Of a stretch of DNA of 5,556 nucleotides, positions 4,235 to 5,556 are shown in pieces. The stretch is from an uncultured Oscillospiraceae bacterium (lineage in GTDB: Bacteria > Bacillota > Clostridia > Oscillospirales > Ruminococcaceae). The notes below the pieces were generated by a model, which searched no databases, had not been told where the DNA came from, and saw only the letters and a list, made by a program, of their open reading frames with translations. The first letter of the stretch is position 1. Each line of letters begins with the position of its first letter. The stretch covers positions 14,510 through 20,065 of the forward strand of contig CAJTSZ010000027.1 in assembly GCA_910578755.1 (NCBI GenBank), in the 5' to 3' direction. The position numbers were made by a program, and so were the translations under genes.

Positions 4235-5556
4235 ATGATGAACGAAACCCTTTATTTTAACGGTAATATTATTACTATGGAAGATCGCCAAACAGCGGAA
4301 GCCCTTTTGGTGCAGAACGGCCGCATTGCCGCCGCTGGCCCCCTTAAGGAGGTGGCCGCCTTGGCCGCCCCCCAGGTACAAAGGTTAAACCTAAAGGGCA
4401 AAACCATGCTGCCCGCCTTTGTAGATTCCCACAGCCATATTACCTCCCTTGCCACTGCCCTGCTGCACTGTTCCCTGGATTCTGCTGCCAATTTTCAGCA
4501 GCTTGCCGCCCTTTTAAAAGAACATGTAAAAGCCCGGGGGATTCAGCCGGGGCAGTGGGTTGTTGGCTTAGGGTATGACCACAACTTTTTAAAGGAGCAG
4601 GCCCACCCAACCAAAGAACTATTGGACGCTGCCTTCCCCAAAAACCCGGTTATGATAGCCCACGCCTCCGGGCACATGGGGGTAGCCAATTCCATGGCCT
4701 TGCAGGCTATGGGCATCACCAAAAATACCCCCGACCCTTCCGGCGGGCATATTGGCCGCACTGCGGGGGAGCCTAACGGTTATTTGGAGGAAAACGCGTT
4801 TATCCAAAACCAAAAGGTTATTCCGCCGCCCAGCCGTGAAGAACTGCTTTCCGCTATGGAGCAGGCCCAGGATATTTACCTGCGCTTTGGTATCACTTTA
4901 GCCCAGGATGGGCTTACAAAAGAGGAACAATGGCAGATGCTGCAAAATGCAGCCCTAAGCAATAAACTGAAAATAGATATTGTCGCCTACGCCGATTTAA
5001 AAAACTGCCCAAACCTGCTTACAGAGAATTTATCCTACACCTCCCCTTTGGGGCGGCTTTCCATTGGCGGGTACAAAATTTTCTTAGATGGTTCCCCCCA
5101 GGGACGCACCGCCTGGCTTACCCAACCCTATACCCCAGGCCCGGAGGGAGATGGCTACTGCGGCTACCCTATTTATACAAACCAGGAGGTGACAAACCTT
5201 ATTTCCCAAGCCTTAACACAGCGCCGGCAGCTCCTTGCCCACTGCAATGGGGATGCGGCCTCCCAACAATTTATTGACGCTATGGAAGCTGCCGTAAAGG
5301 CCACCGGCATTGCCCCCCTGCGCCCGGTAATGGTGCATGCCCAGCTGGTTCAGCCCCACCAGTTGGGCCGTATGGCCGCTTTGGGGATCATCCCCTCCTT
5401 TTTTGTTGCCCACACCTACCATTGGGGAGATATTCACATAAAAAATTTAGGCCAAGACCGGGCTGCCGCCATTAGCCCAGCCAAAACTGCCTTGGAAAAA
5501 GGGCTCCCCTTCACTTTCCATCAGGATACCCCTGTCATTGCCCCCAATATGCTGGA
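4235..5556 (+). CDS. YtcJ-type metal-dependent amidohydrolase (Amidohydro_3), C-terminus cut off
   Basis: This is a hydrolase of the amidohydrolase superfamily, YtcJ-like branch, with a TIM-barrel metal centre; the substrate is unknown. 440 residues are visible, and the family usually runs to about 530-550, so roughly 100 are beyond the edge. The small beta-sandwich segment at the N-terminus is followed by the metal motif DSHSH (H66, H68). Next come the branch-specific block ASGHMGVANS (144-153), PNGYLEE (180-186), the segment around Lys281 leading to DGSPQGRTA (285-293), HCNGD (H336), VHAQ (H368) and HQDTPV (D431). These are the expected metal-ligand and active-site positions, so an active enzyme is likely; Lys281 as the metal-bridging lysine is inferred from the superfamily. 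The ATG at 4235 has AAGGA (4222-4226) 8 nt upstream; a second ATG follows at once. It is divergent from the MATE gene across a 354-bp gap. No signal peptide is seen. Confidence 0.92.
   Translation, partial: MMNETLYFNGNIITMEDRQTAEALLVQNGRIAAAGPLKEVAALAAPQVQRLNLKGKTMLPAFVDSHSHITSLATALLHCSLDSAANFQQLAALLKEHVKARGIQPGQWVVGLGYDHNFLKEQAHPTKELLDAAFPKNPVMIAHASGHMGVANSMALQAMGITKNTPDPSGGHIGRTAGEPNGYLEENAFIQNQKVIPPPSREELLSAMEQAQDIYLRFGITLAQDGLTKEEQWQMLQNAALSNKLKIDIVAYADLKNCPNLLTENLSYTSPLGRLSIGGYKIFLDGSPQGRTAWLTQPYTPGPEGDGYCGYPIYTNQEVTNLISQALTQRRQLLAHCNGDAASQQFIDAMEAAVKATGIAPLRPVMVHAQLVQPHQLGRMAALGIIPSFFVAHTYHWGDIHIKNLGQDRAAAISPAKTALEKGLPFTFHQDTPVIAPNML

Noticed and set aside
4124..5437. Several minus-strand open frames of 64-85 codons opposite the amidohydrolase
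   Set aside because: All are antisense to a gene with intact family motifs and show no ribosome binding site or domain.

Overview
The window looks like part of an anaerobic Firmicutes (Clostridia-type) chromosome. The evidence is strong GGAGG-type ribosome binding sites, AT-rich intergenic regions between moderately GC-rich genes, a clostridial-style multidrug exporter, and a NuoE/NuoF-like pair of the kind found in bifurcating hydrogenases or NAD-linked formate dehydrogenases. Genus or family cannot be read from this sequence alone. I recognise five protein genes, two of them cut by the window edges, and I see no tRNA, rRNA, CRISPR array, insertion sequence or phage gene.

Layout. Four genes lie on the minus strand. 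Reading in their direction of transcription they are a 12-helix MATE-family efflux pump (3880-2555), a small alpha/beta-hydrolase esterase (2485-1646) 69 bp downstream, a structured non-coding gap of 585 bp, a NuoE-like [2Fe-2S] subunit (1060-581), and the N-terminal third or so of a NuoF-like FMN/NADH-binding subunit (460 to the left edge). The fifth gene is on the plus strand. It is divergent from the MATE gene and encodes a YtcJ-type metal-dependent amidohydrolase (4235 to the right edge, C-terminus missing).

Transcription units. MATE and esterase probably form one bicistronic unit: no terminator is visible between them, and a good intrinsic terminator lies about 60 bp after the esterase. 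nuoE and nuoF form a second unit with its own sigma-A-like promoter (TTGACG, 17 bp, TATGAT) inside the gap. A 9-bp hairpin sits in their 120-bp spacer. The amidohydrolase has an extended -10 promoter in the 354-bp divergent gap, which also holds the MATE promoter region and two inverted repeats that could be operators.

Functional picture. The redox pair would move electrons between NADH and a partner enzyme encoded beyond the left edge, such as an FeFe hydrogenase or formate dehydrogenase. The exporter, esterase and amidohydrolase look like accessory functions (efflux, and hydrolysis of small esters and amides or similar), with no shared pathway that I can demonstrate. All coding genes belong to known families. 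The least explained material is the non-coding DNA: the nested stems at 1383-1487, the terminator/palindrome overlap at 1532-1586, and the inverted repeats in the MATE leader.
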